Of a stretch of DNA of 27,640 bases, positions 8,470 to 17,172 are shown in pieces (the stretch's first letter is position 1; every line of letters begins with the position of its first letter). Source of the DNA: Paracoccaceae bacterium (lineage in GTDB: Bacteria > Pseudomonadota > Alphaproteobacteria > Rhodobacterales > Rhodobacteraceae). The notes beneath the pieces are model-generated. The model made no database searches. It was not told where the DNA came from and saw nothing but the letters and a program-made list of their open reading frames with translations. The stretch covers positions 1 to 27,640 of the forward strand of contig DAOUQK010000009.1 of the NCBI GenBank assembly GCA_030625695.1. The letters run 5' to 3'. The translations under genes and the position numbers were made by a program.

Positions 8470-9723
8470 TTAATGCAGATTATGCTGCGCCCCGGTGCCT
8501 TCTTCATCCATGATTCCAACTCCGGTTTTCATCCGGTCCAGCCGAAACCCCGTCGCCGCCCCGTGATGCCTGTCGGTCGCAATCAGATGGGCAAAACAAT
8601 TCCCCGAGGCAGGCACCGCCTTGAAGCCCCCGTAGTTCCAGCCGCAATTGACATACAATCCGTCGATATCGGTCTTGTCGATAAAGGGCGACCCATCAGG
8701 CGTCATATCCATGATCCCGCCCCAACTTCGCAGCACCTTGGCCTTGCCGATCATCGGCATCAGGGTCATCCCTGCCTCCATCACATGTTCCACAATCGGC
8801 AGATTACCGCGCGCCGCATATGACGCGTACATGTCGATATCACCGCCAAACACCAGACCGCCCTTATCCGATTGGCTGATATAAAAATGCCCCATGCCAA
8901 AACTGATCACATTGTCGATCACCGGCTTCAGCCCCTCGGTGACAAACGCCTGCAACACATGGCTTTCCACCGGCAGGCGCATGCCCGCCATCGCCGCCAC
9001 CTGACTTGAACGCCCGGCCACCACAATCGCCACCTTCTTGGCCCGGATCACCCCACGCGACGTCTGCACGCCCTTCACCACGCCGCCCTCGACATCAATC
9101 CCCGTGACTTCGCAGTTCTGCAGAATATCAACGCCGCGGCTGTCAGCCCCCCGGGCAAACCCCCAAGCAACCGCGTCATGACGTGCCGTGCCACCGCGTG
9201 GATGCAACAAGCCGCCGTAAATCGGAAAACGGCCATTGTCGAAATCAAGGTACGGCACCAGTTTGCGCACCCCTTCACGGTCCAGCAGCACCGCGTCATC
9301 GCCCTGATTGATCATCGAATTGCCGCGCCGTGCGGCAGCGTCGCGCTGGCCATCAGAATGAAACAACCCCAGAACACCGCGCTGGGACATCATCACATTA
9401 TAGTTCAGCTCCTGCTCTAACCCTTCCCAGAGCTTGAGCGTATGTGAATAAAACTCGGAATTGCCCGGCAGAAAATAATTGGCCCGTACAATCGTGGTAT
9501 TGCGCCCCACATTGCCGCCGCCGATATAACCCTTTTCCAACACCGCGATATTGCGAATTCCATGTTCACGCGCCAGATAATAGGCGGTGCTAAGCCCGTG
9601 CCCGCCGCCACCAATGATCACAATATCATATTCGTTCTTGGGCTCTGGATCACGCCAATGCCCAGTCCAGCCCTTGTTGCCGAACAGCCCCTCTTTCAGC
9701 ACCCTCAAACCGGAAAACCGCAT
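8470..9723 (-). CDS. soxB: Sarcosine oxidase beta subunit SoxB
   Basis: Catalytic flavin subunit that oxidises sarcosine; it carries non-covalent FAD and covalent FMN in the characterised tetrameric enzymes. The 417-residue protein is of normal length. It begins with the family-typical MRFSGLRVLKEGLFGNKGWTG (the first residues), followed by the FAD-binding GGGGHG at 38-43. The conserved HPRGGTARHDAVAWG segment places H174 where the FMN-linked histidine is expected. It is the first gene of the minus-strand sox cluster and starts after CAGGGGTG. The 225 bp before it hold a terminator and REP-like repeats that belong to the gdhA side. Confidence 0.96.
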   Translation of the reverse strand: MRFSGLRVLKEGLFGNKGWTGHWRDPEPKNEYDIVIIGGGGHGLSTAYYLAREHGIRNIAVLEKGYIGGGNVGRNTTIVRANYFLPGNSEFYSHTLKLWEGLEQELNYNVMMSQRGVLGLFHSDGQRDAAARRGNSMINQGDDAVLLDREGVRKLVPYLDFDNGRFPIYGGLLHPRGGTARHDAVAWGFARGADSRGVDILQNCEVTGIDVEGGVVKGVQTSRGVIRAKKVAIVVAGRSSQVAAMAGMRLPVESHVLQAFVTEGLKPVIDNVISFGMGHFYISQSDKGGLVFGGDIDMYASYAARGNLPIVEHVMEAGMTLMPMIGKAKVLRSWGGIMDMTPDGSPFIDKTDIDGLYVNCGWNYGGFKAVPASGNCFAHLIATDRHHGAATGFRLDRMKTGVGIMDEEGTGAQHNLH

Positions 9724-9850
9724 GTTTCACCCCTGTTTTTGTCGCGTCAATCACCTGCACCAGACCCTGACTATCTCACCGTGCCGGTTCCGCCATTCAA
9801 ATCGCGACATATGTTGACGCGAACCGTCCCATATCTGATCGAAAATGCAA

Positions 9851-9883
9851 GAGGGCGCAGACAAATGCTGCGCCCTCATTTTT
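9851..9883 (-). terminator. Hairpin terminator downstream of glutamate dehydrogenase
   Basis: GAGGGCGCAG (9851-9860) pairs perfectly with CTGCGCCCTC (9868-9877) around a 7-nt loop. On the plus strand it is followed by ATTTTTCC; on the minus strand, the direction of gdhA, by TTGCATTTTC. It therefore can work in both directions, and by position it should end gdhA transcription before the soxB promoter. Confidence 0.75.
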
Positions 9884-9885
9884 CC

Positions 9886-9944
9886 TAGGGTGGTAATCTT
9901 ACCTGGCCTTCCCGAGGAACGGTGCGCTGAAGCACACCCTACGG
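9886..9944. repeat. Two REP-like palindromes in inverted orientation (REPIN-like)
   Basis: A plus-strand element TAGGGTGGTAATCTTACC (9886-9903) faces a minus-strand element whose plus-strand reading GGTGCGCTGAAGCACACC (9921-9938) continues into CTACGG. The outer heptamers TAGGGTG (9886-9892) and CACCCTA (9935-9941) are exact reverse complements. Each unit is a small palindrome with a GTAG- or CTAG-type head, the layout of REP sequences handled by RAYT transposases. A single related unit lies at 22018-22042. No RAYT gene is in the window. Confidence 0.6.
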
Positions 9945-9948
9945 ATGG

Positions 9949-11379
9949 TTACAACCCTTTGGCGCGATAACTGGCGGCCACTTTGCCGATCGACACCAGG
10001 TAGGCTGCTGTGCGCAGGTCATCAACATCGTCGCGCTCGTGCCAGACTTCGCGCATCGACTGATAAGCAATGCGCATCGTGTCATCCAGACCCGACCTCA
10101 CCAGTTCAAGCTCACCCGCCCCTCGCAGGTATTTCCCCTTGAACTCAGGCGTCATCGACCAGGCATCGCCCATGTGCCGGTCCAACCGCTCAAGTTCATC
10201 GATCACCAATTGGTGGCGGGACTCTTCCTGACGCCGCTGCATCCGGCCAAAGCGGATGTGCGACAGGTTTTTGACCCATTCAAAATACGACACCGTCACA
10301 CCGCCCGCGTTGGCGTACATGTCGGGAATGATCACCGTGCCCTTTTCGCGCAGGACATCGTCGGCGCCGGCAGTGATCGGACCATTTGCGGCCTCGATGA
10401 TCAACGGTGCCTTGATGCGGGCCGCGTTGGACAGGTTGATCACCGCTTCCAAAGCCGCCGGAATCAGAATGTCACATTCTTCCTCAAGCACGGCCGCGCC
10501 TTCGGCCATATGGGACGCATCCGGAAAACCGGTCACGCCGCCATGCTTGACGATCCAGTTGTGCACCGCTTCAACATCAAGCCCCTTGGGGTTGAACAAT
10601 GCGCCGTCACGCTCAATGATGCCGGTGATAACCGACCCATCCTCTTCCGACAAAAACTTGGCCGCGTGATAACCCACGTTGCCCAGTCCCTGCACAATCA
10701 CCCGTTTGCCGTCCAATGATCCGTCCATACCTGCCTTGGCGATATCTTCGGGATGGCGGAAAAATTCTTGCAAGGCGTATTGCACACCCCGCCCCGTCGC
10801 CTCGACCCGACCGGCAATGCCGCCCGCGTTCAACGGTTTACCAGTGACACAGGCCCTGGCGTTGATATCGGTGGTGTTCATGCGCGCATATTGATCGGCG
10901 ATCCAGGCCATCTCACGTTCGCCGGTGCCCATATCGGGGGCAGGCACGTTTTGCGACGGATGAATCAGGTCGCGTTTGGCCAGTTCATAGGCAAACCGCC
11001 GGGTGATCAGTTCCAGTTCATGTTCGTCGTATTGACGCGGATCAATCCGTAACCCACCCTTCGAGCCACCAAACGGCGCCTCGACCAGGGCGCATTTATA
11101 GGTCATCAGTGCGGCCAATGCCTCGACCTCGTCCTGATGCACGCTGGAGGCAAAGCGAATACCGCCCTTGACCGGTTCCATATGTTCCGAATGCACCGAG
11201 CGATAACCGGTGAAGGTCTGGATATGCCCGCGCAGGCGCACACCAAAGCGCACCGTATAAGTGGCATTGCACACCCTGATTTTCTCTTCCAGACCGGGCG
11301 GTAAATCCATCAGGGCAACCGCCCTGTTAAACATTAGATCCACGCTTTCGCGAAAACTCGGTTCTGGTTTATCGGCCAT
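9949..11379 (-). CDS. gdhA: Glu/Leu/Phe/Val dehydrogenase, probably NAD-type glutamate dehydrogenase
   Basis: Interconverts glutamate with 2-oxoglutarate and ammonia in the cytoplasm. I choose the ATG at 11379 (MADKPEPSFRESVDL) over an upstream ATG at 11421 because GGAG precedes it by about 9 nt and family members begin this way; this gives 476 residues. Catalytic and substrate residues are present: K71 in the PVKGGIRF motif, K95 in MTYKCALVEAPFGG, K107 in GGSKGGL and D149 in PAPDMGTGE. The Rossmann motif GLGNVG is at 231-236, with an acidic residue (E256) at the end of the second strand, which favours NAD over NADP. It is a single-gene unit, ended by a hairpin at 9851-9883. Assignment to glutamate rather than another amino acid is inferred. 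Confidence 0.92.
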   Translation of the reverse strand: MADKPEPSFRESVDLMFNRAVALMDLPPGLEEKIRVCNATYTVRFGVRLRGHIQTFTGYRSVHSEHMEPVKGGIRFASSVHQDEVEALAALMTYKCALVEAPFGGSKGGLRIDPRQYDEHELELITRRFAYELAKRDLIHPSQNVPAPDMGTGEREMAWIADQYARMNTTDINARACVTGKPLNAGGIAGRVEATGRGVQYALQEFFRHPEDIAKAGMDGSLDGKRVIVQGLGNVGYHAAKFLSEEDGSVITGIIERDGALFNPKGLDVEAVHNWIVKHGGVTGFPDASHMAEGAAVLEEECDILIPAALEAVINLSNAARIKAPLIIEAANGPITAGADDVLREKGTVIIPDMYANAGGVTVSYFEWVKNLSHIRFGRMQRRQEESRHQLVIDELERLDRHMGDAWSMTPEFKGKYLRGAGELELVRSGLDDTMRIAYQSMREVWHERDDVDDLRTAAYLVSIGKVAASYRAKGL

Positions 11380-11726
11380 CAAGGCATTCTCCAAATGTTT
11401 GGCTGCGGCGACTCGCCACATGCTATATGTGCCATCACGGTAACGCCAAGTCGATTAATAAGTGGCAAATTTTTCTCAATTGCCCAGCCGAATGGTTGTG
11501 CTTTTGGCTCTGTCCCGGATTTTCGACTGAATCTGCCCGCAGACTGGTATTGTTTCCAATTCAAACACGGACCCGGAGTTGAACCACGCATCGTTGCCAA
11601 ACTTGCAAGGAATTTGCCCTGTTTCGCACGATTCGCGCCGCATTCAGGCCATTATTCCAAGGCAATAAGGTGGGGATGAATTGCGAGACACAGGCGACAT
11701 TACCGCCTTCGTGAATGAGGTGACAC
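11380..11726. other. Gene-free stretch between gdhA and the Tad cluster
   Basis: This 347-bp gap separates two divergent units, so it should hold both promoters. It contains the short palindromes CCAAATGTTTGG (11391-11402, next to the gdhA ribosome site) and TCTGCCCGCAGA (11532-11543). I see no convincing -35/-10 pair, RNA gene or conserved small protein in it. Confidence 0.5.
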
Positions 11727-13349
11727 ATGATTGTGCATGCAGATAGACACCCGGTGATACAAACCAAAACCCGTCCGGGTTTCTTGTTCCGTCATGCCCG
11801 GACTTTTACCCGCGACGAAGACGGCGCATTGGTGATTTTCGGGGTTTATGTATTTCTGATCATTCTGATGGTGGCCGGCATCGGCGTTGACCTAATGCAT
11901 TTTGAACGTAACCGCGCCGAGCTTCAATACACCCTGGACCGTGCGGTTCTGGCGGCGGCTGACCTTGATAATGATGACGCCCATGCGGTGGTTACCGATT
12001 ATTTCAACAAAGCAGGGCTAAGCGAATATCTGTCCTCGGTCACGATCGACGAAGGCGAAGGATTCCGGAGTGTTTCGGCCACGGCGGAAGCCGAGGTTCG
12101 CACCCAGTTCATGCATATGACTGGCCTCGACAGCCTGATGGCCCCCGCCGCAAGCACCGCCGAAGAGAAGGTTGACGGTGTTGAAATATCGCTTGTGCTG
12201 GACGTGTCGGGGTCAATGAACTCCAACAACCGCCTGACCAACCTCAAAAGTGCTGCCCGCGACTTTATCGACGAGATGATTTTGAACACCGAGGATGGCA
12301 AGCTTTCGATCTCGATTGTGCCTTATGCCACTCAAGTATCGGTGCCAGACGAATTGTTCAACGAATTCAACGCTTCGCAAGAGCATACTTATTCCAATTG
12401 CATCAACTTCGAAAGCTCGGACTTCAACGAAACCTCGATGGACACCAACTTTGCTTACCAGCGTACAATGCATTTCGATCCCTGGTACACCAACGACAAA
12501 CGTGCCAGCGGCAACCGGCTGAGTTTGCCCGTATGCGACGACAGGGCTTCGCGTGAAATTCTGGTGATGGAAAACGATGCCAATACCCTCAAGAACTTTA
12601 TCAGCAATCTGTCGGCGGGTGGAAACACGTCGATTGATGTTGGTATGAAATGGGGCACAGCCCTGGTTGATCCGTCTCTGAATCCAGTCATTCAGAACAT
12701 GATCGCTGGCGGCGCGGTCAATGCAGGGTTTTCCACCCGTCCGCATGCCTATAACGACACCAACGCAATGAAAGTCATCGTTCTGATGACTGACGGCCAG
12801 AATACCAGCCAGTATTATGTTGCCGGTGGCTATCGGACCGGCCCTTCCGGAGTCTGGTGGAATGAAGACAGCAACCACTATTCGGTCCTTGATAAAAATG
12901 ATCCTGATGACCCGAACGATGACGAATATTACTGGCGCCATAACGGCACCTGGAACGACCATCCTTACGGCGACAATGAATCCGGCGATGCGGTGAACCT
13001 GTCTTATCCCGATCTGTGGGCCTTTACGTCGCTGCACTGGAACTGGAAATACAATTACAAACCCTGGATGGGCAGCACTAATGCCAAGAACACCTGGTAT
13101 TACCCTGTACGCAAATATGTGGATGGTTCAGCCAAAAATTCACGGACCAACGCAATCTGCGATGCGGTCAAAAACCAGCAGGTGATCGTGTTCGCCATCG
13201 GCTTTGAAGCCCCGTCCGCCGGTCAGGCCATTCTGGCCAGTTGCGCCAGTTCCGCCAGCCACTATTTCAATGTAATCGGCGGGACGGAATTGGCTGACGC
13301 CTTTTCTTCGATCGCCTCGTCGATCCGCAAACTGAGGTTAACCCAATGA
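11727..13349 (+). CDS. TadG-like pilus-associated protein with von Willebrand A domain
   Basis: Envelope protein of the Flp/Tad pilus type. The 540-residue product has a cytoplasmic N terminus of about 33 residues ending in DEDGALV, one membrane segment (about 34-55), and then a periplasmic part. A von Willebrand A domain is marked by the metal site DVSGSMNS (D159, S161, S163), T301 in GGNTSIDVG and D356 in VLMTDGQNTS. Between that site and the last strand lies an insert of roughly 100 residues very rich in Trp, Tyr, Asp and Asn. The start is supported by AGGTG just upstream. Its stop overlaps the next gene as ATGA. TadG proteins are thought to link the pilus machinery to the envelope or surface; the exact role here is inferred. 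Confidence 0.85.
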   Translation: MIVHADRHPVIQTKTRPGFLFRHARTFTRDEDGALVIFGVYVFLIILMVAGIGVDLMHFERNRAELQYTLDRAVLAAADLDNDDAHAVVTDYFNKAGLSEYLSSVTIDEGEGFRSVSATAEAEVRTQFMHMTGLDSLMAPAASTAEEKVDGVEISLVLDVSGSMNSNNRLTNLKSAARDFIDEMILNTEDGKLSISIVPYATQVSVPDELFNEFNASQEHTYSNCINFESSDFNETSMDTNFAYQRTMHFDPWYTNDKRASGNRLSLPVCDDRASREILVMENDANTLKNFISNLSAGGNTSIDVGMKWGTALVDPSLNPVIQNMIAGGAVNAGFSTRPHAYNDTNAMKVIVLMTDGQNTSQYYVAGGYRTGPSGVWWNEDSNHYSVLDKNDPDDPNDDEYYWRHNGTWNDHPYGDNESGDAVNLSYPDLWAFTSLHWNWKYNYKPWMGSTNAKNTWYYPVRKYVDGSAKNSRTNAICDAVKNQQVIVFAIGFEAPSAGQAILASCASSASHYFNVIGGTELADAFSSIASSIRKLRLTQ

Positions 13350-13906
13350 TACGCACCACTTTTCACAAGCTCACTGGCAGGTTCACTGACCGGCTGTCAC
13401 TGTTTTCCCGGTCCGAGGACGGCAGTGCAACGCTTGAATTTGCCATCACCTTTCCGGCCATGCTGTTGTTTATGTTGTCCGGGGTTGAACTTGGCATGAT
13501 CACCCTGCAGCATTCGATGCTGGAGCGCGCCATGGATCTGACCGTTCGCGACATCCGCCTGGGCACTGGCGCGAACCTGCAACATGATGACATCAAAGAC
13601 CGGATCTGCGCGCGCGCTGGATTTATCGACAATTGCGGCGCAAACCTGCATCTGGAAATGATTCAGGTCGATCCGCGCAATTGGGCAGACATACCAGCCG
13701 TACCCACCTGCACCGACCAATCCGAAGAGGTGGCCCCGGTGGTCAACTTTGTGAACGGGCAGGAAAACGAGCTGATGATCATGCGCGCATGCGCCAAGAT
13801 AAGCCCGGTTTTTCCGACCACTGGACTGGGTAAAAACGTAACCAAAGACGGAGCGGGCCAATTCGCACTGGTGTCGATCTCCGCATTTGTACAGGAACCG
13901 AGGTAA
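13346..13906 (+). CDS. TadE-like pseudopilin
   Basis: TadE/TadF-type pseudopilin of the Flp pilus system. The 186-residue protein has a basic N-terminal tail, the prepilin-like SEDGSATLEFAITFPAMLL motif (residues about 25-43) followed by one hydrophobic helix, and a periplasmic part with several cysteines (in DRICARAGFIDNCGANL and PTCTDQSEE). Prepilin peptidase cleavage is expected near the SATLEF motif. It overlaps the upstream von Willebrand A gene by 4 bp and is followed after 5 bp by a second TadE-like gene, so the three form one translationally coupled unit. Confidence 0.85.
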   Translation: MIRTTFHKLTGRFTDRLSLFSRSEDGSATLEFAITFPAMLLFMLSGVELGMITLQHSMLERAMDLTVRDIRLGTGANLQHDDIKDRICARAGFIDNCGANLHLEMIQVDPRNWADIPAVPTCTDQSEEVAPVVNFVNGQENELMIMRACAKISPVFPTTGLGKNVTKDGAGQFALVSISAFVQEPR

Positions 13907-13911
13907 GTTAA

Positions 13912-14523
13912 ATGCAGAATCAATTGCCCAGCGACGGTCTCATGCGCAGCTTCAGACAGCGCCTGAATGCCTATGCCCGCAAATTCGCCACCGATACCCG
14001 TGGCAGTGTTTCGGTGGAATTCATCATAGTGATGCCCTTCATCTTCTATGCCTTCATGGCCATCTATGTCTATTTCGAAGGCTTCCGGCAGAGTACCGTC
14101 AACCTTAAGGCCGCCTATACCATCAGCGACCTGATCTCGCGGGAAACCGAGATCATCAGCGATGAATATATCGACAGCATGCAGGCAATGCTGCAGGTTT
14201 TGACCCGGGCCAATTCAGCCATTGCTTTGCGTATGTCGGTGCTCCGCTGGAGTGACGACGACAATCGGTACTTTGTGGAATGGTCGCAGAACCGTGGCTA
14301 TGCACCGAACTATACTGATGACAATATTTCTACCATTGAAGACAAACTGCCACTGCTGCCGGACAATGAGATTGTGATCGTGGTCGAGACCGACAACACC
14401 TATGTGCCACCGTTCAAAGTGGGAATGGAGGACAAGCAACTAAAGAACTTTGTCTTTACCAAACCGCGTTGGGTCGATCAGCTCTGTTATCTGCCCGGTG
14501 GCGGCACTCAGTGTCCCGGCTGA
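13912..14523 (+). CDS. Second TadE-like pseudopilin
   Basis: A second TadE/TadG-type protein of 203 residues. A basic N-terminal tail is followed by DTRGSVSVEFIIVMPFIFYA (about residues 29-48), the pseudopilin membrane helix with its conserved Glu, and then a periplasmic part of about 150 residues ending in CYLPGGGTQCPG with two cysteines close together. Its ribosome site (GAGGT) lies across the stop of the preceding gene. The 3' end overlaps the convergent gene at 14508 by 16 bp. No prepilin, ATPase or secretin gene is in the window, so the rest of the Tad machinery must be elsewhere. Confidence 0.83.
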   Translation: MQNQLPSDGLMRSFRQRLNAYARKFATDTRGSVSVEFIIVMPFIFYAFMAIYVYFEGFRQSTVNLKAAYTISDLISRETEIISDEYIDSMQAMLQVLTRANSAIALRMSVLRWSDDDNRYFVEWSQNRGYAPNYTDDNISTIEDKLPLLPDNEIVIVVETDNTYVPPFKVGMEDKQLKNFVFTKPRWVDQLCYLPGGGTQCPG

Positions 14524-15008
14524 TCTGGGCGCTGACCCTGATCCCGTTCGGCCAACAACATAGACAATATTTCGGACATCGCCTTGGTCTGCCCGGCTGA
14601 AGTTACCCCGCCAACGCCAATCTTGCGCCCCGAACACCACCACAGGCCGGGCCGCCAGATACGCGGGTGGGGGCGGCGCAATCGCACCAGAAAACCGTTG
14701 GACGGTTTGAATGCGAACATGCCCCGTTCAACCTTGTCGATATCGGCCACGCGGGCGATCACCTGACCTTCTGACGTGCGCATTTCCTGCGCCGTCAACT
14801 CGATCCGATAGCGCGTGGCGCTGCGCATCTTTTCAGCCATCCAAAGGGCAGCCACGCCAGTAACAATCAGAAAAACCTGCCAGAAAGGTTCCGGCGGCGC
14901 AGAAAGCGCTATGAAAATCACTAGCCCGCCCAGCGACGCCATCATCAGCACCCCCATCCAACGGCGCACGGCCGAAGCCTCGACAATGGCCAATACGTCG
15001 TCGTTCAT
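14508..15008 (-). CDS. Membrane protein of unknown function, two transmembrane segments
   Basis: Not recognised as a named family. From the chosen ATG at 15008 (preceded by GGGGAA 7 nt upstream) the protein has 166 residues. Two hydrophobic segments lie near the N terminus (VLMMASLGGLVIFIALSA and FWQVFLIVTGVAALWMA), leaving a cytoplasmic C-terminal part of about 110 residues. That part reads like a small beta-rich domain (YRIELTAQEMRTSEGQVIARVADIDKVERG), similar in feel to bacterial PH-like domains, with a basic, Trp-rich stretch RRPHPRIWRPGLWW. It converges on the TadE gene and overlaps its end by 16 bp. Confidence 0.7.
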   Translation of the reverse strand: MNDDVLAIVEASAVRRWMGVLMMASLGGLVIFIALSAPPEPFWQVFLIVTGVAALWMAEKMRSATRYRIELTAQEMRTSEGQVIARVADIDKVERGMFAFKPSNGFLVRLRRPHPRIWRPGLWWCSGRKIGVGGVTSAGQTKAMSEILSMLLAERDQGQRPDQPGH

Positions 15009-15165
15009 AGCTTTCCCCAACCGCTGTTATCCTGGCGCGGCTTAGCCTGAAATACGCCCCGCGAACAGCCCTGATTATCTTCGCACCGTGAACCATCCCG
15101 CACACGGCCACGTACACCACCGCTTTGCCATTGCCGCAAAAAATATCGGCGGATACTGTGGCCGC

Positions 15166-16344
15166 ATGAGTTATCCATCCAACACCCCGCAACATTCCCG
15201 CGCCCAGGACGCCGACGCTGGGATCGACGTCACCCCAGACTTCGAACGCTTTACCCAGCGGGACGACGTGTTTTCCCGCGCCATGTGGGACGATAAAGTA
15301 AAATCCAAACACACTGAAAAGTTCTTTAATTCCTACCGGATGGAGGCCTCACCCCGACGTGGTGAAGGCTTTGGCACCCGTGATTTCGCCTTGCGTAATG
15401 CCTCGTGGCTGATCTCGGACGTGATCACCAACCGCCACGCCGACCAAGGCCTGCGCGAAGGGTTTCAGGCGCCGATCAGCGCCGACACGCCCGTCGCCCC
15501 CGACCAGATGGAAGTCGACGACCCAAACGCGATGGCGCGGGAAATAAAACGGGTCGCTGGGTTCTTTGGTGCCGATCTGTGCGGCATTACCGATCTGGAC
15601 GAACGATGGTTGTACGCCTCGCGCGTCGACACGCGCGACATGTCATCGGCTGACAATGACCTGCCGCCGGGTTTAACCTCGGTGATTGTCATGGGGCACG
15701 AAATGGACGCCGAACTGGTGGCCACCTACCCGTCTGCCTTGGCCGGCGCGGCCACCGGGCGCGAATACAGCCACGAAGCAGCAGTAGTGATGCAACTGGC
15801 CGCCTATATCCGCAATCTCGGGTATGAGGCGGTGGCCTCGATGAACGACACTGGGCTGGTGATTCCTTTTGCCATCAAGGCGGGTTTGGGCGAATACGCC
15901 CGCAACCAACTGGTTATCAGCCCGGAATTCGGGCCACGCCTGCGGTTTTCCAAGATATTCACCAACCTGCCCCTGACCCACGACGTAGCCCGCCCGCGCG
16001 GCGTACGGGCGTTTTGTGACATATGCTGCAAATGCGCCGACGCCTGCCCGCCCAAAGCCTTGCCCTTTGGCCCACCCGAGGTGGGTGGTGGGAATTCATC
16101 GGCCATCAAAGGTGTGCGCAAATGGACTTCGGACGCCGAAAAATGTTTTGGATTCTGGGCGAAAACATCCACGGATTGCGCCATTTGCATGCGGGTTTGC
16201 CCATTTAACCGAGATTTCGCCAGCCTTGGCCACCGCCTTTGGTTAAAACTCGCCCTGTCGCGGTTTCGCAGGGTTGCTTTGTGGCTTGATCGCAAACGCG
16301 GTGGACGGGTCAAGCCCGGAACCTGGTGGCGTGCCACACGCTGA
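15166..16344 (+). CDS. Reductive-dehalogenase-like cobalamin/iron-sulfur protein
   Basis: The 392-residue product (start MSYPSNTPQ; a longer ATG version from 15088 is possible) resembles the catalytic core of RdhA enzymes, which remove halogens from organic compounds using a corrinoid and two [4Fe-4S] clusters. The first cluster motif is C284, C287, C290, C294 (CDICCKCADACP); the second is C327, then C338, C341, C345 (C-x10-C-x2-C-x3-CP). Between residues about 225 and 275 the protein reads GLGEYARNQLVISPEFGPR...FTNLPL, the RdhA signature rather than that of the related QueG. There is no Tat signal, membrane anchor gene or fused reductase domain, so it would be a soluble cytoplasmic enzyme needing a separate electron donor. 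The substrate cannot be told from the sequence. Confidence 0.75.
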   Translation: MSYPSNTPQHSRAQDADAGIDVTPDFERFTQRDDVFSRAMWDDKVKSKHTEKFFNSYRMEASPRRGEGFGTRDFALRNASWLISDVITNRHADQGLREGFQAPISADTPVAPDQMEVDDPNAMAREIKRVAGFFGADLCGITDLDERWLYASRVDTRDMSSADNDLPPGLTSVIVMGHEMDAELVATYPSALAGAATGREYSHEAAVVMQLAAYIRNLGYEAVASMNDTGLVIPFAIKAGLGEYARNQLVISPEFGPRLRFSKIFTNLPLTHDVARPRGVRAFCDICCKCADACPPKALPFGPPEVGGGNSSAIKGVRKWTSDAEKCFGFWAKTSTDCAICMRVCPFNRDFASLGHRLWLKLALSRFRRVALWLDRKRGGRVKPGTWWRATR

Positions 16345-16386
16345 CACCCGGGTTTGTGCCGTTTTGTACACCCCGCAACACCGCAA

Positions 16387-17092
16387 TCAACCGTTTGGTA
16401 CAAAGACATCCGTCGCCTGTTTCACCCCTTTCAGACACCAGCGACGGGGTCTTCAAAGTTCCGCACAAATCCACCAGCCGTGCCGCCACATTCACGTCCC
16501 GGTCAACAACGGTATAATCCAACCCAGGCCGCAAGAGCCGGGAATACCGCCCGGAAAAACGCGAAATCCGACTCGGAAAATCCGGTGAGATCGCGGGTGG
16601 CAAAGCTGAACGTGCTGGACATGTCATTGGCCATGAACACCGGCATCATCACATAGCGGACAAAGCCGTCCTCTTTCAATTCTTTGACAATGGTGAATTT
16701 ATCATCAGGCATGTTGGGCAACCACATAACAACCACTCCCGCGTTTCATGAGTTACCGACGCTGGGGAGGCTCCGTATCCGCCGAACATTACATGCCCCT
16801 AAAGACTCGAACAATTGCGCGCGCCTTTGCCTCGTTCCCAGAACCGCGCACTGGCGGTCGCCTCGGCGTGCAACAGCGGCACAATCGACGTGGCCCGGTC
16901 CAGTGGTACGCCCGCATCAAAGATGCGTTCGGACATATTGGTCAGCACGATGTCCGCGCGCCCTGCCCGCAAAGCATCACCCAGCATATAGTCGATCAAC
17001 TCCAACGCCCGCCCCATGTGTTCAGACGGTAATTTTGCCAGAGTATCTGCTGTATTTGGCATGGGAACCGCCCCCCCCTCGTGGCCCACCAA
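16387..17092 (-). pseudogene. Broken class III adenylate/guanylate cyclase
   Basis: Pieces of one protein occur in order in different frames. An N-terminal part (from 17092 or 17062) reads MPNTADTLAKLPSEHMGRAL through PLLHAEATASARFWERGKG, then shifts frame and meets stops near 16800 and 16750. A middle part (16736-16503) reads FVRYVMMPVFMANDMSSTFS and FFRAVFPALAAW. It jumps directly to GLDYTVVDRDVNVAARLVDL, the conserved end of the cyclase domain, in another frame. About 150-180 residues of the catalytic core, with its metal-binding aspartates, are missing at that join. A last fragment, LKGVKQATDVFVPNG, ends at a TGA at 16387, again in a different frame. The family call is from these fragments; loss of function is clear. 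Confidence 0.75.
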
Positions 17093-17172
17093 TTCATGCG
17101 TGTCCGCATTCTGGCCCCGGCCACTCTACGCCATTGTGCGCCACTGCACATTCGGCGTTGAACAACATCAGA

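Noticed and set aside
12213..13037. 274-residue reading frame opposite the von Willebrand A gene
   Set aside because: The sense frame carries clear metal-site motifs; the antisense product is a Val/Ile/Arg-rich shadow.
15166..16344. Identification as epoxyqueuosine reductase QueG
   Set aside because: The second iron-sulfur motif spacing (C-x10-C-x2-C-x3-CP) and the GLGE...SPEFGPR segment fit RdhA-like proteins better than QueG, which has a GWIGKNT-type motif at that place.
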